A stretch of 64,000 nt of DNA from Geminicoccus sp036263595 (GTDB lineage: Bacteria > Pseudomonadota > Alphaproteobacteria > Geminicoccales > Geminicoccaceae), in contig NZ_DATAGQ010000242.1 in assembly GCF_036263595.1 (NCBI RefSeq), positions 10,099 to 74,098 on the forward strand. Direction: 5' to 3'. The notes beneath the pieces were generated by a model. The model had not been told where the DNA came from. It ran no database searches and saw nothing but the letters and a program-made list of their open reading frames with translations. A program made the position numbers and the translations under genes. Each line of letters opens with the position of its first letter. Position 1 is the first letter of the stretch. Below are positions 24,100 to 36,156 of the stretch, piece after piece.

Positions 24100-25349
24100 G
24101 GCGGGCCTCCCTCGTCAGCGGGATCGAGGCTTTCCTCCAAATCGAGGCCCTCGGGCCCCGGCTCCAGCAGCGACTCCTCGCTCACCGGCGGGAGCGGCTC
24201 GACCATGGCGTTCGGGTCGAGGAGCGCATTGAGGGTGAACCGGTCCACCGGCATCCCGAACAGTTCCGGGGCCGTGGACGGGCCACGCGTGCTGGAACTG
24301 CCCAGTGCCGCGTTGCTGAAGCGCTTGTCGGCGCCGATCAGGGCCAGCACCCGCGGCGCCTCGCTCGCCTCGCCCGACATGGTGATCTTGTTGCCGGACA
24401 GCTCGAAGCGCGACAGCCAGGCATCGCCCGGCAGTTCGCGGGCCACGATCTCCAGCGCCACCAGGGGCGAAGGCCGCTCGGCACGACGCGCATGGAGGAA
24501 GTTGGCATCGGCCAGGGCCTGCATCCGCTGCGCCTGGGCCGCAGCCACCTCCTCCATGCGCCCGGCCAGAACCAGCTCCTGCTGCTGGCGCTCCTCCACC
24601 AGGAAGGAGCGCTGCCACACGTCGTAGAACAGCGCAGCCGACAGGACGGGCAAGGCGATCGCCAGGCTGACCAGCACCAGCATGCCAAAGCGCGAGCGGC
24701 GCCGGCCGGTGCCCTGCAGGAGGTCGATGCGCGGCAGGTCGTCCACCGAACGGCCGGCAATGTCGACGACGGCCGGGCGGACTCCGAACGAAGCCAGCAG
24801 CGCGCCCAGGCGCTGGACGGTGTCCCGCGGCGCGAACGCGGCTTCCACCTGGATGCGGCCCTGCTCGGGAAGCCGGCCGATCACCCGGGTATCGAAGGCC
24901 ACCTGCTCCGCCGTCCAGGGCGTCAGCACGTCGACCCGGTGGCCGATCACGTCCTGCAGGTGGCGCTCGGCGGCGGCCGGCAGCTCGTCGTGGGCGACGA
25001 GCCCCTCGGTTGCCGGCAGACGCAGCACGACCGGCAGGCCGCTCCGGTTGATGCGGCCGGCCAGCGCGATCGACTGCTCGTCCGGCACCAGGCGTGGATC
25101 GCTCACACCGCGCTTGATGTCGATCCGGCTGGGCCGCGGCTGGTCGAGGCGGCCCATGTCGACAGGATCCGATCCCCGCCGCACGATCACCCGGAAACCC
25201 AGACCGTCGCCCACCAGGATGACCGCCTTGCGCAGCAACGGATCGCGCCGCCGGCGCGGCATCAGGGCCCGCAACTCGTCGGTCCACCATTGCCAGAAGC
25301 GCGCCAGGCCGCTGGTCGGTTCGGGTGGATCCAGGAGAGCGGCGGTCAC
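24096..25349 (-). CDS. gspL: Type II secretion system protein L
   Basis: A 417-residue bitopic protein with an actin-like cytoplasmic region of about 220 residues, a membrane helix near residues 232-252 (GMLVLVSLAIALPVLSAALF), then a coiled and PilN-like periplasmic domain (VALEIVARELPGDAWLSRFE). It links the secretion ATPase GspE to the inner-membrane platform. GspE itself is not in this window. It overlaps gspK and gspM by four bases each. Confidence 0.8.
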   Translation of the reverse strand: MTAALLDPPEPTSGLARFWQWWTDELRALMPRRRRDPLLRKAVILVGDGLGFRVIVRRGSDPVDMGRLDQPRPSRIDIKRGVSDPRLVPDEQSIALAGRINRSGLPVVLRLPATEGLVAHDELPAAAERHLQDVIGHRVDVLTPWTAEQVAFDTRVIGRLPEQGRIQVEAAFAPRDTVQRLGALLASFGVRPAVVDIAGRSVDDLPRIDLLQGTGRRRSRFGMLVLVSLAIALPVLSAALFYDVWQRSFLVEERQQQELVLAGRMEEVAAAQAQRMQALADANFLHARRAERPSPLVALEIVARELPGDAWLSRFELSGNKITMSGEASEAPRVLALIGADKRFSNAALGSSSTRGPSTAPELFGMPVDRFTLNALLDPNAMVEPLPPVSEESLLEPGPEGLDLEESLDPADEGGPP

Positions 25350-26551
25350 AGCCCTTCCTCCTTGGGCGGAGCTGCCGCCCTGGCGGCGGCGGCCGGGGTC
25401 ATGTCGAGAGTCATGCGGTCCAGGACGATGAAAGGCGGGGGTGCCGCCACGGCCTGATCGGGCGGCGGTGCACCGATCCCGACGGTCTCGGTCACCTCCT
25501 CGGCAGCAGCGGGGCCGCCGCTGCCGCCACCACCACCTCCCTCATCGCTGAACGCCAGCACGATCCGCTCGGTCCGCCGCAGCACGCCCTCCACGGTCGC
25601 TTCGACGGTGACGCGCATGACCTGTCGCGTCGCCTGCTGGGCCTCGCCCTCCGTTTCCGCCTCGTCCTGGGCGGTGGTGGGATCCTCGGCGATCTGGGCC
25701 AGCACCTGCATCAAGGCGGCCGACGACCGCTCGCGCGCCTTGGCGATGCGCTCCTTCTGCGAGCGGGAAAGGAAGGGAAGAATGTCGATGACTTCCTGGG
25801 GTGCATAGGCCAGGTCGACGGACCTGGCACCGGTATAGGTGGTGACGAACGGCCGGATCCGGTCGGCGGTCGCGGGCTCCAGCTCGATGGCCGCGATCCA
25901 TGCCTCGACCGTCGCGAAGGCCGGCGGTTCCTCGCCGCTGACGGCACCGATGCGCTGCGCGCGCTCCTGCGCCCTGCGCATCACCTCGACGGCACGGGAG
26001 GCGGTCCCGCGGTCGGCGAGCTTTTCCAGCAGAGCACGCACTACACGTGGATCACCACGATTCACGTCGATCCTTCCCATCTCCGGCTCGGCATGGAGGT
26101 ACAGGTTGACATTGCCGACGGCCACGGTCTTCGTGATCGGCTGCTGGACGGTGACCATGGTTTCGGCCAGCGACTTCTTGCCGTCGTCGCTTCCTTCGCT
26201 GGCCGCCTGTTCTTCGCCGTCCGGCGTTGCGGCAGGCTCGACCGAGGGTTCGACCGTGCCGCCGGCCGGCACCTGCTCGTCGGCATACCGGTCGCTTCCG
26301 ACGCCCTGCCCGGTACCGTCGCCAGCGTCCTGACTGGCTTGCGCTTCCTCCTCGCGGGCCTCCAACTGCTCGTAGACGGTCTCCGCGACCTGCCGGTCGA
26401 TCGCCGCCACCGCCTGCAGCCGCGCCTCCGCGGCACGGACCTCCTGGGAGGCCTCGCGCACGCGGCTCGCGAAGTTCAGCGACATTACCGCCAGCACGCC
26501 CGTCATCCAGATCACCACGAGCACCGCCGTTCCGCGCTGGTCCCGGATCAT
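25346..26551 (-). CDS. gspK: Type II secretion minor pseudopilin K
   Basis: A 401-residue pseudopilin that caps the pseudopilus with GspI and GspJ. The N-terminus RDQRGTAVLVVIWMTGVLAV is a prepilin leader cut after the glycine. Unusually long acidic and proline-rich inserts occur (EEEAQASQDAGD near residue 65 and a glycine-rich segment near 345). It matches the GspK family by size, position and the helical core around IDVNRGDPRVVRALLEKLAD. Overlap with gspJ is four bases. Confidence 0.82.
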   Translation of the reverse strand: MIRDQRGTAVLVVIWMTGVLAVMSLNFASRVREASQEVRAAEARLQAVAAIDRQVAETVYEQLEAREEEAQASQDAGDGTGQGVGSDRYADEQVPAGGTVEPSVEPAATPDGEEQAASEGSDDGKKSLAETMVTVQQPITKTVAVGNVNLYLHAEPEMGRIDVNRGDPRVVRALLEKLADRGTASRAVEVMRRAQERAQRIGAVSGEEPPAFATVEAWIAAIELEPATADRIRPFVTTYTGARSVDLAYAPQEVIDILPFLSRSQKERIAKARERSSAALMQVLAQIAEDPTTAQDEAETEGEAQQATRQVMRVTVEATVEGVLRRTERIVLAFSDEGGGGGGSGGPAAAEEVTETVGIGAPPPDQAVAAPPPFIVLDRMTLDMTPAAAARAAAPPKEEGL

Positions 26552-27219
26552 CGGCCGCTATCCGGAAGCAGGCGACAGGCGATGTTCTCGTTGCCGCAGA
26601 TGGCCGATCCCGTCACCGGGAACGTCGCCACGATTTCGGGCAGGGCGGTCCCGGCAGCGGGCGTGATCGCCAGGGCCACGGCCCGCGGAATGTCTGCGGC
26701 CGTCCTGGGCCAGCTGTCCACCCAGCCCGGCCGGGCGTTCTCGCTGGACGTGCCGTAATAGCGCAGGCGATAGGCGGCACCTTCGTGCAGCACCGTCGGC
26801 GGTGCTGCCGCGAGCGCTGCTTCGACCGCGTCCATTCCACCGGTCAGCGGCACCTTGCGCAGAAGCAGGCGGCTGGCGCCGGCAAGGTCCTCGATCGTCA
26901 GCTCCACCAGGAGGAAGGGCGGGGGCGGCCGACCTTCCGGCGTGACCTCGATGAATCGCAGGCGCTCGGGCTCCGCGGCGAAGACCGGCACCGGGCGACC
27001 GGCCCGGTCGGGCACATAGGGCCGCGCCCGGCCGATCTCGCGCACGAGCAATTGCTGCAGGTCGGAGGCCGCCACCAGATTCGACACCCGCTCCTCCCCG
27101 CGCCCGACAGCGAGATTGGTCGAGCCCAGCGCACGGGTCACGATCGTTGCAAGGAGCGCCAGCAGGGTCATGGCGACCAGCAGCTCGATCAGCGTGAAGC
27201 CTGCCTCAGCGCGCCGCAT
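26548..27219 (-). CDS. gspJ: Type II secretion minor pseudopilin J
   Basis: A 223-residue pseudopilin starting MRRAEAGFTLIELLVAMTLL, with the prepilin peptidase site after G and the conserved glutamate at position +5. I chose the ATG at 27219, which has GGAGG nine bases upstream; the ATG at 27225 would be only three bases from it. It overlaps the end of gspI by 14 bases. GspJ forms the tip complex with GspI and GspK. Confidence 0.83.
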   Translation of the reverse strand: MRRAEAGFTLIELLVAMTLLALLATIVTRALGSTNLAVGRGEERVSNLVAASDLQQLLVREIGRARPYVPDRAGRPVPVFAAEPERLRFIEVTPEGRPPPPFLLVELTIEDLAGASRLLLRKVPLTGGMDAVEAALAAAPPTVLHEGAAYRLRYYGTSSENARPGWVDSWPRTAADIPRAVALAITPAAGTALPEIVATFPVTGSAICGNENIACRLLPDSGR

Positions 27220-27682
27220 CGGCATTGCCCTCCGCTGTCCGCACGCGCCGGGTCCCGACCGTGAGGGTCCGTCCATCCGGGCCTTCCACGGTCACCTCAT
27301 AGTCGACCAGCACCACCTTGCCGGCATCGTCGGCATCCTCGCCGGCATCCTCGCCGATCTCGGGAGGATCCTCGTCCTCCGGCTCCGTGGGCACCTCGCG
27401 CCGCTCGAGCCGCCAGCGCAGGTTGCCGTCGGTGCCGTCCTGCACCGCGACACCGCCGCCCAGGTCCAGGTCAATGCGCGCCATGATCCGCTCGGCTTCC
27501 AACACCAGGGCCAGCTGGGCTTCCTCGTAGCTGGTCCGGCGCAGGCCGCTGGCGATGCCCTCGAACAGCACCGCCACCACGAGCCCCAGCACCGTGAGCG
27601 CCACCAGCACCTCAAGGATGGTGAACCCGGCCGTGTCGATGGGTGCCCGTGGCCTGCCCGCGACGTGATGGTCAGCCCGCAT
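27206..27682 (-). CDS. gspI: Type II secretion minor pseudopilin I
   Basis: A 158-residue pseudopilin with the cleavage motif in TAGFTILEVLVALTVLGLVV near residue 18. After the helix the body contains an acidic insert (EPEDEDPPEIGEDAGEDADD) that may bind calcium. GspI initiates the tip complex in other systems. The start overlaps the gspH end by 11 bases. Confidence 0.82.
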   Translation of the reverse strand: MRADHHVAGRPRAPIDTAGFTILEVLVALTVLGLVVAVLFEGIASGLRRTSYEEAQLALVLEAERIMARIDLDLGGGVAVQDGTDGNLRWRLERREVPTEPEDEDPPEIGEDAGEDADDAGKVVLVDYEVTVEGPDGRTLTVGTRRVRTAEGNADAAR

Positions 27683-28127
27683 CGTCCACCAGCACGCGCA
27701 CGCGACCGGTGACGGCCGAAATGTCGAGATACTTCTCCTCGCTTCCCTTCCCCACGAGGAGGCGGGCCGGCGACGCCTCGCCGGTGGGATAAAAGAGCAC
27801 GGAGCCGTCGGTGGTCCCGCCCGCCAGTTCCAGCCGGTCCGGCGAGCCCTTCAAGGTGACGGAGCCGACCCGGCGTGCGACGGCATCGACCTTGCAGAGC
27901 ACCGGGACCCCGGCGATCTGCGCCTGGGTCCGGCAGTTCACCAGGGCGCGGCGTGCATCGGCCGCAGCCGTGCCGACATTGCCGCCGAGAAAGGCCCCGG
28001 CGCGCACGGCGATCCATCCCGTCGCGAGCGCGAGGATCGCCAGGACCACGAGCAGCTCGATCAAGGTGAAGCCGGCCTCGTCCGCGACGACGCCGTCAGC
28101 GCGCGATGTTGCCGACGTCCGCCGCAT
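27672..28127 (-). CDS. gspH: Type II secretion pseudopilin H
   Basis: A 151-residue pseudopilin with leader MRRTSATSRADGVVADEAG followed by FTLIELLVVLAILALATGWI. The globular part (RRALVNCRTQAQIAGVPVLC) fits the GspH/FimT family. The ATG at 28127 lies inside gspG, giving a 32-base overlap that argues for coupled translation; a later GTG would be an alternative start. Confidence 0.8.
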   Translation of the reverse strand: MRRTSATSRADGVVADEAGFTLIELLVVLAILALATGWIAVRAGAFLGGNVGTAAADARRALVNCRTQAQIAGVPVLCKVDAVARRVGSVTLKGSPDRLELAGGTTDGSVLFYPTGEASPARLLVGKGSEEKYLDISAVTGRVRVLVDDAG

Positions 28128-28536
28128 CGCCCTGCCCGCCCGGTGTGCCGTCCGAGCCGAGCGAGCCCAGGTCGAACGGGCCCTGCTGGCCGGGCGAACG
28201 ATAGACATAGTCGCGACCCCATGGGTCCTTCGGCAGTTCGGCCTTCGTCAGGTACGGACCACGCCAGGAAGGCGCTCCCGACGGTGCCGCCACCAGCGCG
28301 GCCAGGCCCTGCGCGGTGCTTGGATAGGCGCCGTTGTCCAGCTTGTAGAGTTCCAGCGCCTGGCTGAGGTTCTCGATCTGAAGCTTGGCGGTGTCGGAGC
28401 GTGCGCTGGACAGGTAGCCGAGCACCCTCGGTCCTGCGAGGGCCGCCAGGAGGCCCAGGATGACGAGCACGACCAGCAGCTCGATCAGCGTGAAGCCGGC
28501 TTCGGCGCTGGCGTGGCGGCGACGGGTGGACGACAT
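28096..28536 (-). CDS. gspG: Type II secretion major pseudopilin G
   Basis: A 146-residue major pseudopilin. It has the leader MSSTRRRHASAEAG, then FTLIELLVVLVILGLLAALA, the conserved YKLDNGAYPSTAQGLAALV, DPWGRDYVYRSPG, and the calcium-binding end SLGSDGTPGGQGDAADVGN. It is the first gene of the gspGHIJKLM-C cluster. The ATG at 28536 was chosen over an upstream ATG (28560) because it gives the usual short leader. No gspD, gspE, gspF or gspO is in the window. Confidence 0.93.
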   Translation of the reverse strand: MSSTRRRHASAEAGFTLIELLVVLVILGLLAALAGPRVLGYLSSARSDTAKLQIENLSQALELYKLDNGAYPSTAQGLAALVAAPSGAPSWRGPYLTKAELPKDPWGRDYVYRSPGQQGPFDLGSLGSDGTPGGQGDAADVGNIAR

Positions 28537-28622
28537 GAACAAGCTCACTCCACGGAGCATGGCGGACGAACGCGCGCATATGGCCGAGACCGGTGCAGTT
28601 GGGCAAGCACTCTGACCAGACG

Positions 28623-29735
28623 TCAGCGCATCGCGGGTGAAATCGGCGAACCGGCCAAGTAGATCTCCTGGATCTTCCCCGCTGCGTCGACAACCAGCAG
28701 ATCGGCACGCTGGCCGGGTGCTATCCTGCCCCGGTCGGCCAGCCCCAGGTAGTCGGCGGCGATGGTCGAGGTCCGGCGGGACGCTTCCGCAAGTGGCAGG
28801 CCAAGATGCAGCAAATTGGCGAAGGCCCTGTCCATGGTGAGCAGACTGCCTGCCAAAGTCCCGTCGGCCAGCCTTGCAGAGGTGCCGTCGGACACCACAT
28901 AGTGGCTGCCCAGCTTGTATTCTCCTGCGGGGCAGCCCGCGGCGGCCATGGCGTCCGTGACGGCGTAGAGGCCAGGAATGGCCCGTCGCGCCATCCGGAT
29001 GGCATCGGGCGCCACGTGCAGCAGATCGGCGACGATCTCGGCATGGTCAGCATAGGCCAGCGCCGCGGCGGCGACGCCCGGACGCCGATGGTCAACGCCA
29101 CTCATGGCATTGAAGAGGTGCGTGAAGCCGGCGGCACCGGCCAGCAGGGCGGCACGGCAGGTCGCGCAGTCGGCAAGACTGTGCCCGATCTGCACTCTCG
29201 TACCGCGTCGGCATAATTCGGACATCAATTTGTGCCCGGGATCGATTTCCGGTGCTATCGTCGCAACGATGATCGTTGCACGGCCGAATAGCTCGCCGAC
29301 CAGTTCCAGGTCGGGTGCGATGGCGAAGGGCGGCTGAGCGCCCAGCTTGTCGGGATTGATGAAGGGACCTTCGAGATGCACGCCGGGTATGTTCGCCCGG
29401 GCGCCGTCGTCGCGACGCCTGGCATCGCCGATGCCGGTGAAAGCGGCGAGCAGTTTTTCCACCGGAGCGGTGACCGTGGTGGGCAGCAGCGTCGTCGTGC
29501 CGTGTCGCAGATGAAATGCTGCGACCTGCTCGACGGCATCGGCACCGTCCATGACGTCGGCTCCGTCGCCGCCATGGACATGGGCATCGATGAAGCCGGG
29601 AATGATGAAACGATCTTTCCTTGCGGTGTCATGCGGTTGGATGCTCAGGATTGTGTGTCCGAACTGCACCAGCACCGGGTGGAACTGGTCACCGACCGCA
29701 ACGAGACCGTCGATCACGGATGAAGTTGGTTTCAT
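28623..29735 (-). CDS. nagA: N-acetylglucosamine-6-phosphate deacetylase
   Basis: A 370-residue amidohydrolase. Metal and catalytic elements are PGFIDAHVHGGDG near residue 50, GVHLEGPFINPDKLGA near 120, the histidine in QIGHSLAD near 190, THLFNAMSGVDHR near 215 and the catalytic aspartate in YAVTDAMAAAG near 270. It makes glucosamine-6-phosphate and acetate in amino-sugar recycling. No nagB, nagK or transporter is adjacent. The start is uncertain: ATG 29735 gives the usual length but has no clear ribosome-binding site; an ATG at 29807 would add 24 atypical residues. Confidence 0.87.
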   Translation of the reverse strand: MKPTSSVIDGLVAVGDQFHPVLVQFGHTILSIQPHDTARKDRFIIPGFIDAHVHGGDGADVMDGADAVEQVAAFHLRHGTTTLLPTTVTAPVEKLLAAFTGIGDARRRDDGARANIPGVHLEGPFINPDKLGAQPPFAIAPDLELVGELFGRATIIVATIAPEIDPGHKLMSELCRRGTRVQIGHSLADCATCRAALLAGAAGFTHLFNAMSGVDHRRPGVAAAALAYADHAEIVADLLHVAPDAIRMARRAIPGLYAVTDAMAAAGCPAGEYKLGSHYVVSDGTSARLADGTLAGSLLTMDRAFANLLHLGLPLAEASRRTSTIAADYLGLADRGRIAPGQRADLLVVDAAGKIQEIYLAGSPISPAMR

Positions 29736-29843
29736 GTAGAGCAGTCGTTCGCTCGCCTGTGGGACATCACGACCCCCTCCGCGCTCCGTGCGTGAAACGC
29801 CCGTCATCGACGAGCGTCGCAGGCTCCGATCGGCCTATTGAAC

Positions 29844-29870
29844 GGTCTACGGATGGTCCGCAGACCGTAG
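29844..29870. repeat. Overlapping mutually exclusive inverted repeats
   Basis: GGTCT (29844-29848) can pair with AGACC (29862-29866), and CTACGG (29847-29852) can pair with CCGTAG (29865-29870). The two hairpins cannot form together. They lie 32 bases before the SNF2-type gene start, in the gap between divergent nagA and that gene, so an operator or RNA switch is possible. Confidence 0.4.
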
Positions 29871-29901
29871 CGTCAACCTGCGCTGACGACAAAAAACAAT
29901 C

Positions 29902-33240
<3,339 letters not shown>

Positions 33241-33246
33241 CCGGCC

Positions 33247-33277
33247 GACAGGTGCCGGTTCAGCGCCGGCACCTGTC
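33247..33277 (+). terminator. Strong hairpin terminator after the SNF2 gene
   Basis: A perfect 12-bp stem (GACAGGTGCCGG and its complement) with the seven-base loop TTCAGCG, starting six bases after the stop at 33240. The run of T is absent on the plus strand, but stem strength and position support termination. Confidence 0.7.
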
Positions 33278-33419
33278 GCTCCGCTTGAGCCACGGACCAC
33301 AATTCTCAACTTCCGGGCGAACAAGCCTTCGGGTACGACCACCACCATTTTCGACACGCCCGACAGTGAGCATTTCACTAAATTTCTCTTAATGAGATGC
33401 CTCAAGTCGGATTTCCCCG

Positions 33420-35576
33420 ATGCGCCTGACCGGCAGCGACGATGACGACAGCCTTTCCGGCAGCAGCCAGGACGACGTGATCGCGGGGAAGGCCGGTCAC
33501 GATTGGATCACCGGTGGCGCCGGCCAGGACATCCTGGCCGGCGGCCTCGGCGACGACATCATCGTGGGCGGTCTCGGCAACGACGTGATCGGCGGCGACG
33601 GCTCGGTCGATCCCGACCTTGGCGGGATCACGATCGGCGAGGAGCCGGGCGACGACCAGTTGATCGGCGAGGCCGGGGACGACCAGATCGAGGATCGCTC
33701 CGGTGGCGGCCTGATCGACGGCGGCGACGGGAACGACAGGCTGCTCGATGGCGGTGGCGGCGGCATGACCCGCGGCGGTGCCGGTCAGGATCAGATCCAT
33801 CTGCAGGGTGTCGACGGCGCGGTAGCACTGGGCGATGCGGGTGACGACCGCTTCTTCGTCGAGGGCGCCGACGCGGCCTATCTGGACGGTGGCACCGGCG
33901 CCGACCAAGTCGTGATGGCTGCGAAGATCGCGATCGCCCGGGGCGGCGGCGATGCCGACCAGATGCGCTTTGCGGACGACGAGTTCCCGGGCATCTCCAG
34001 CCTGGTCGTCCGCGCCTATGGCGATGATGGCGACGACCGTATCGAAGGGACCGGCCGCTGGAACGACCTGCACGGCGGCAGCGGCAACGATCGCCTGCTG
34101 GGTGTCGGCGACGTCGCCATCCTGGACGGCGGCGATGGTGCGGACACACTGGTAGGCTTCGCGGGACGTGCCGTCCTGACCGGTGGCGCTGGGATCGACC
34201 TGTTCCGCCCCTCCGCGGGCGATGTCACGATCACCGACTTCACGCGCGGCCAGGACCGCCTGGCGTTCGAGGGGCGCAGCTTCAGGCGGTTCGACACGAA
34301 CGGGGACGGGCTGCTGGACAGCCGCGATGCCGGGATCTCGATCCGGGCGGTGACGCTCGACGGGGTGACGGAGCAATCGCTGGTCATCCGCGCGGCGGCC
34401 TCCTCGCCCGAGGCATCCGCGGTGACCGTGACCCTGTTCGGCGTGACCAGCCTGGCGGGAACCGACTTCCAGACCGGCCTCACTCCGCTTCCCGGCGCCG
34501 CGCCGGGCCAGTCGATCCCCGTGCGGTTCGGCACCAACCAATCGGGCGGCCTTGCCAATGACGGGTTGCGCGGCACCGGCTTGGACGATGTCCTGTCGGG
34601 TGCGGGCGGCGCCGATGTCATCCAGGGCCTGGGCGGCAACGACATGCTGATCGGCGGTCGCGGCGACGACCGGATCTTCGGCGGCGATGGCGACGACAGC
34701 CTGATCGGCGAGGGCGGGCAGGACCGCCTCCAGGGCGGTTCGGGCGACGACAACCTGCTCGGGGGCTTGGCCGACGATGTCCTGGAGGGTGGCATCGGCC
34801 GGGATGTCCTCTCAGGCGGAGCCGGAGCGGACCTGCTCGACGGCGGAGACGGCGACGACGCCATCGTCGACGATGACGGCTTGGCCGAGATCCTGGCGGG
34901 TGCTGGCAACGACTGGGTGAGGCTCGGCACTGGCCTGTTCGACCATGCCGCCGTTCATCTCGGCAGCGGCTCCGACCGGGCTGAGGTGGCCGGCGGCGGC
35001 GTGCGAGTCTTCGGCGAGGGCGGGGACGACGTGATCCGCGTCGCCAGCGGCAGCAATCTCCTCCATGGCGGTCTTGGGCGCGACTGGCTGGGTGGAGGCA
35101 GCGGTGCCGACATCCTGCTCGGCGACGGCGGCAACGACCAGATCGGCGGCGGGGGCGGCGACGATCGGGTCCAGGGCGGTGCCGGCGATGACCTGATCGC
35201 GGGTGGGGGCGGCGGCGACGTGCTGGCCGGCGGTGCGGGGGAGGACCGCTTCCTGTTCCGCGCCTATGCGTCCGATGGTCTGCTGCTGGGCGACCAGCAG
35301 GACCTCGTCATGGATTTCGTCCAGGGAGAGGACCTGCTCCTCCTGCGCGGTGGGAGTGGCGTGGGTGCCGAGAACCGCCCGCCAACCTTCGCGATGCTGG
35401 ACAGCAACGGCGATGGCGTCATCGGCGCCGGCGACCGCGGCGTCATCACCGGTAGCGTGGACGGCAGGCCCAGCCTGACCCTGGACCTGGGAGCGGCATT
35501 GGAACTCGGCCCTGCGACCGCCCATCGCCTGACCCTGGTCGGCCTGGACCGGCTGCTGGGCAGCGATCTCGCCTGA
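33420..35576 (+). CDS. RTX calcium-binding repeat protein with two tandem modules
   Basis: A 718-residue acidic protein composed almost entirely of GGxGxDxU nonapeptide repeats, which fold into calcium-filled beta rolls outside the cell. Two similar modules are visible (about residues 1-360 and 375-718). Each ends with a serralysin-like motif (ITDFTRGQDRLAFEG and MDFVQGEDLLLLRG), then an EF-hand-like loop (DTNGDGLLDSRDAG and DSNGDGVIGAGDRG). No signal peptide and no catalytic domain are seen. Export by a type I system through the C-terminus is expected, but no hlyB/D genes are here. An A+T-rich stretch precedes the ATG; no clear ribosome-binding site. Confidence 0.88.
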   Translation: MRLTGSDDDDSLSGSSQDDVIAGKAGHDWITGGAGQDILAGGLGDDIIVGGLGNDVIGGDGSVDPDLGGITIGEEPGDDQLIGEAGDDQIEDRSGGGLIDGGDGNDRLLDGGGGGMTRGGAGQDQIHLQGVDGAVALGDAGDDRFFVEGADAAYLDGGTGADQVVMAAKIAIARGGGDADQMRFADDEFPGISSLVVRAYGDDGDDRIEGTGRWNDLHGGSGNDRLLGVGDVAILDGGDGADTLVGFAGRAVLTGGAGIDLFRPSAGDVTITDFTRGQDRLAFEGRSFRRFDTNGDGLLDSRDAGISIRAVTLDGVTEQSLVIRAAASSPEASAVTVTLFGVTSLAGTDFQTGLTPLPGAAPGQSIPVRFGTNQSGGLANDGLRGTGLDDVLSGAGGADVIQGLGGNDMLIGGRGDDRIFGGDGDDSLIGEGGQDRLQGGSGDDNLLGGLADDVLEGGIGRDVLSGGAGADLLDGGDGDDAIVDDDGLAEILAGAGNDWVRLGTGLFDHAAVHLGSGSDRAEVAGGGVRVFGEGGDDVIRVASGSNLLHGGLGRDWLGGGSGADILLGDGGNDQIGGGGGDDRVQGGAGDDLIAGGGGGDVLAGGAGEDRFLFRAYASDGLLLGDQQDLVMDFVQGEDLLLLRGGSGVGAENRPPTFAMLDSNGDGVIGAGDRGVITGSVDGRPSLTLDLGAALELGPATAHRLTLVGLDRLLGSDLA

Positions 35577-35684
35577 GGTTGTTGCCGGCTGTCAGTGTGG
35601 AACCCGAGGTCGACGCGCCAGCGCGACGTCCTATATGCAGGGATGGGGGCGAATGGGCCGCCCGTTTATGCAGGAGGGACATCC

Positions 35685-36107
35685 ATGCCGATACTCTACA
35701 CCACCAAGGCCTATGCCACCGGCGGCCGGACGGGCCATGCGCGGACGGAGGACGGCAAGGTCGACGTCCAACTCGACACGCCGAAGGAACTGGGCGGCGG
35801 CGGTGGTGCCGGAACCAATCCCGAGCAGTTGTTCGCCGCCGGCTATTCCGCCTGCTATCTGGGCGCGCTGAAGTTCGTCGCTGGCAAGCAGAAGGTGACG
35901 ATCAGCGACGATGCCAAGATCACCACCAGCGTCGGCATCGGCCCGCGCGAGGACGGGGGCGGTTTCGGTCTTGCGATCTCCATGGACGTCAGCCTTCCCG
36001 GCATCGATCGCGCCACGGCAGAGCAGTTGGCCAAGGATGCCCACGTGGTCTGCCCGTACTCGCACTCGATCAAGGGTAACGTCGACGTGAAGACGAACAT
36101 CGTCTGA
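35685..36107 (+). CDS. ohr: Organic hydroperoxide resistance protein (Ohr family)
   Basis: A 140-residue thiol peroxidase that reduces organic hydroperoxides. The reactive and resolving cysteines are C57 (GYSACYLGAL) and C123 (VVCPYSHSIKGN), both present. The conserved N-terminal arginine segment GGRTGHARTEDG is intact. GGAGGG precedes the ATG at 35685; an in-frame ATG 90 bases earlier is less likely. No ohrR repressor lies beside it. Followed by a bidirectional terminator. Confidence 0.93.
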   Translation: MPILYTTKAYATGGRTGHARTEDGKVDVQLDTPKELGGGGGAGTNPEQLFAAGYSACYLGALKFVAGKQKVTISDDAKITTSVGIGPREDGGGFGLAISMDVSLPGIDRATAEQLAKDAHVVCPYSHSIKGNVDVKTNIV

Positions 36108-36127
36108 CGATCCCGCGAGCGCCGTAG

Positions 36128-36156
36128 AAGCGCGCCCGGCTTGCGCCGGGCCGCTT
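36128..36156. terminator. Bidirectional terminator between ohr and the YaiI-family gene
   Basis: GCCCGGC and GCCGGGC pair around a TTGC tetraloop (36134-36151). The stem extends through AAGCG/CGCTT after one bulged C, with TTT following on the plus strand. It fits exactly between the convergent stops. Confidence 0.75.

Noticed and set aside
33503..34155. Multiple arginine-rich frames inside the RTX gene
   Set aside because: They are frame-shifted readings of the GGxGxD repeats.
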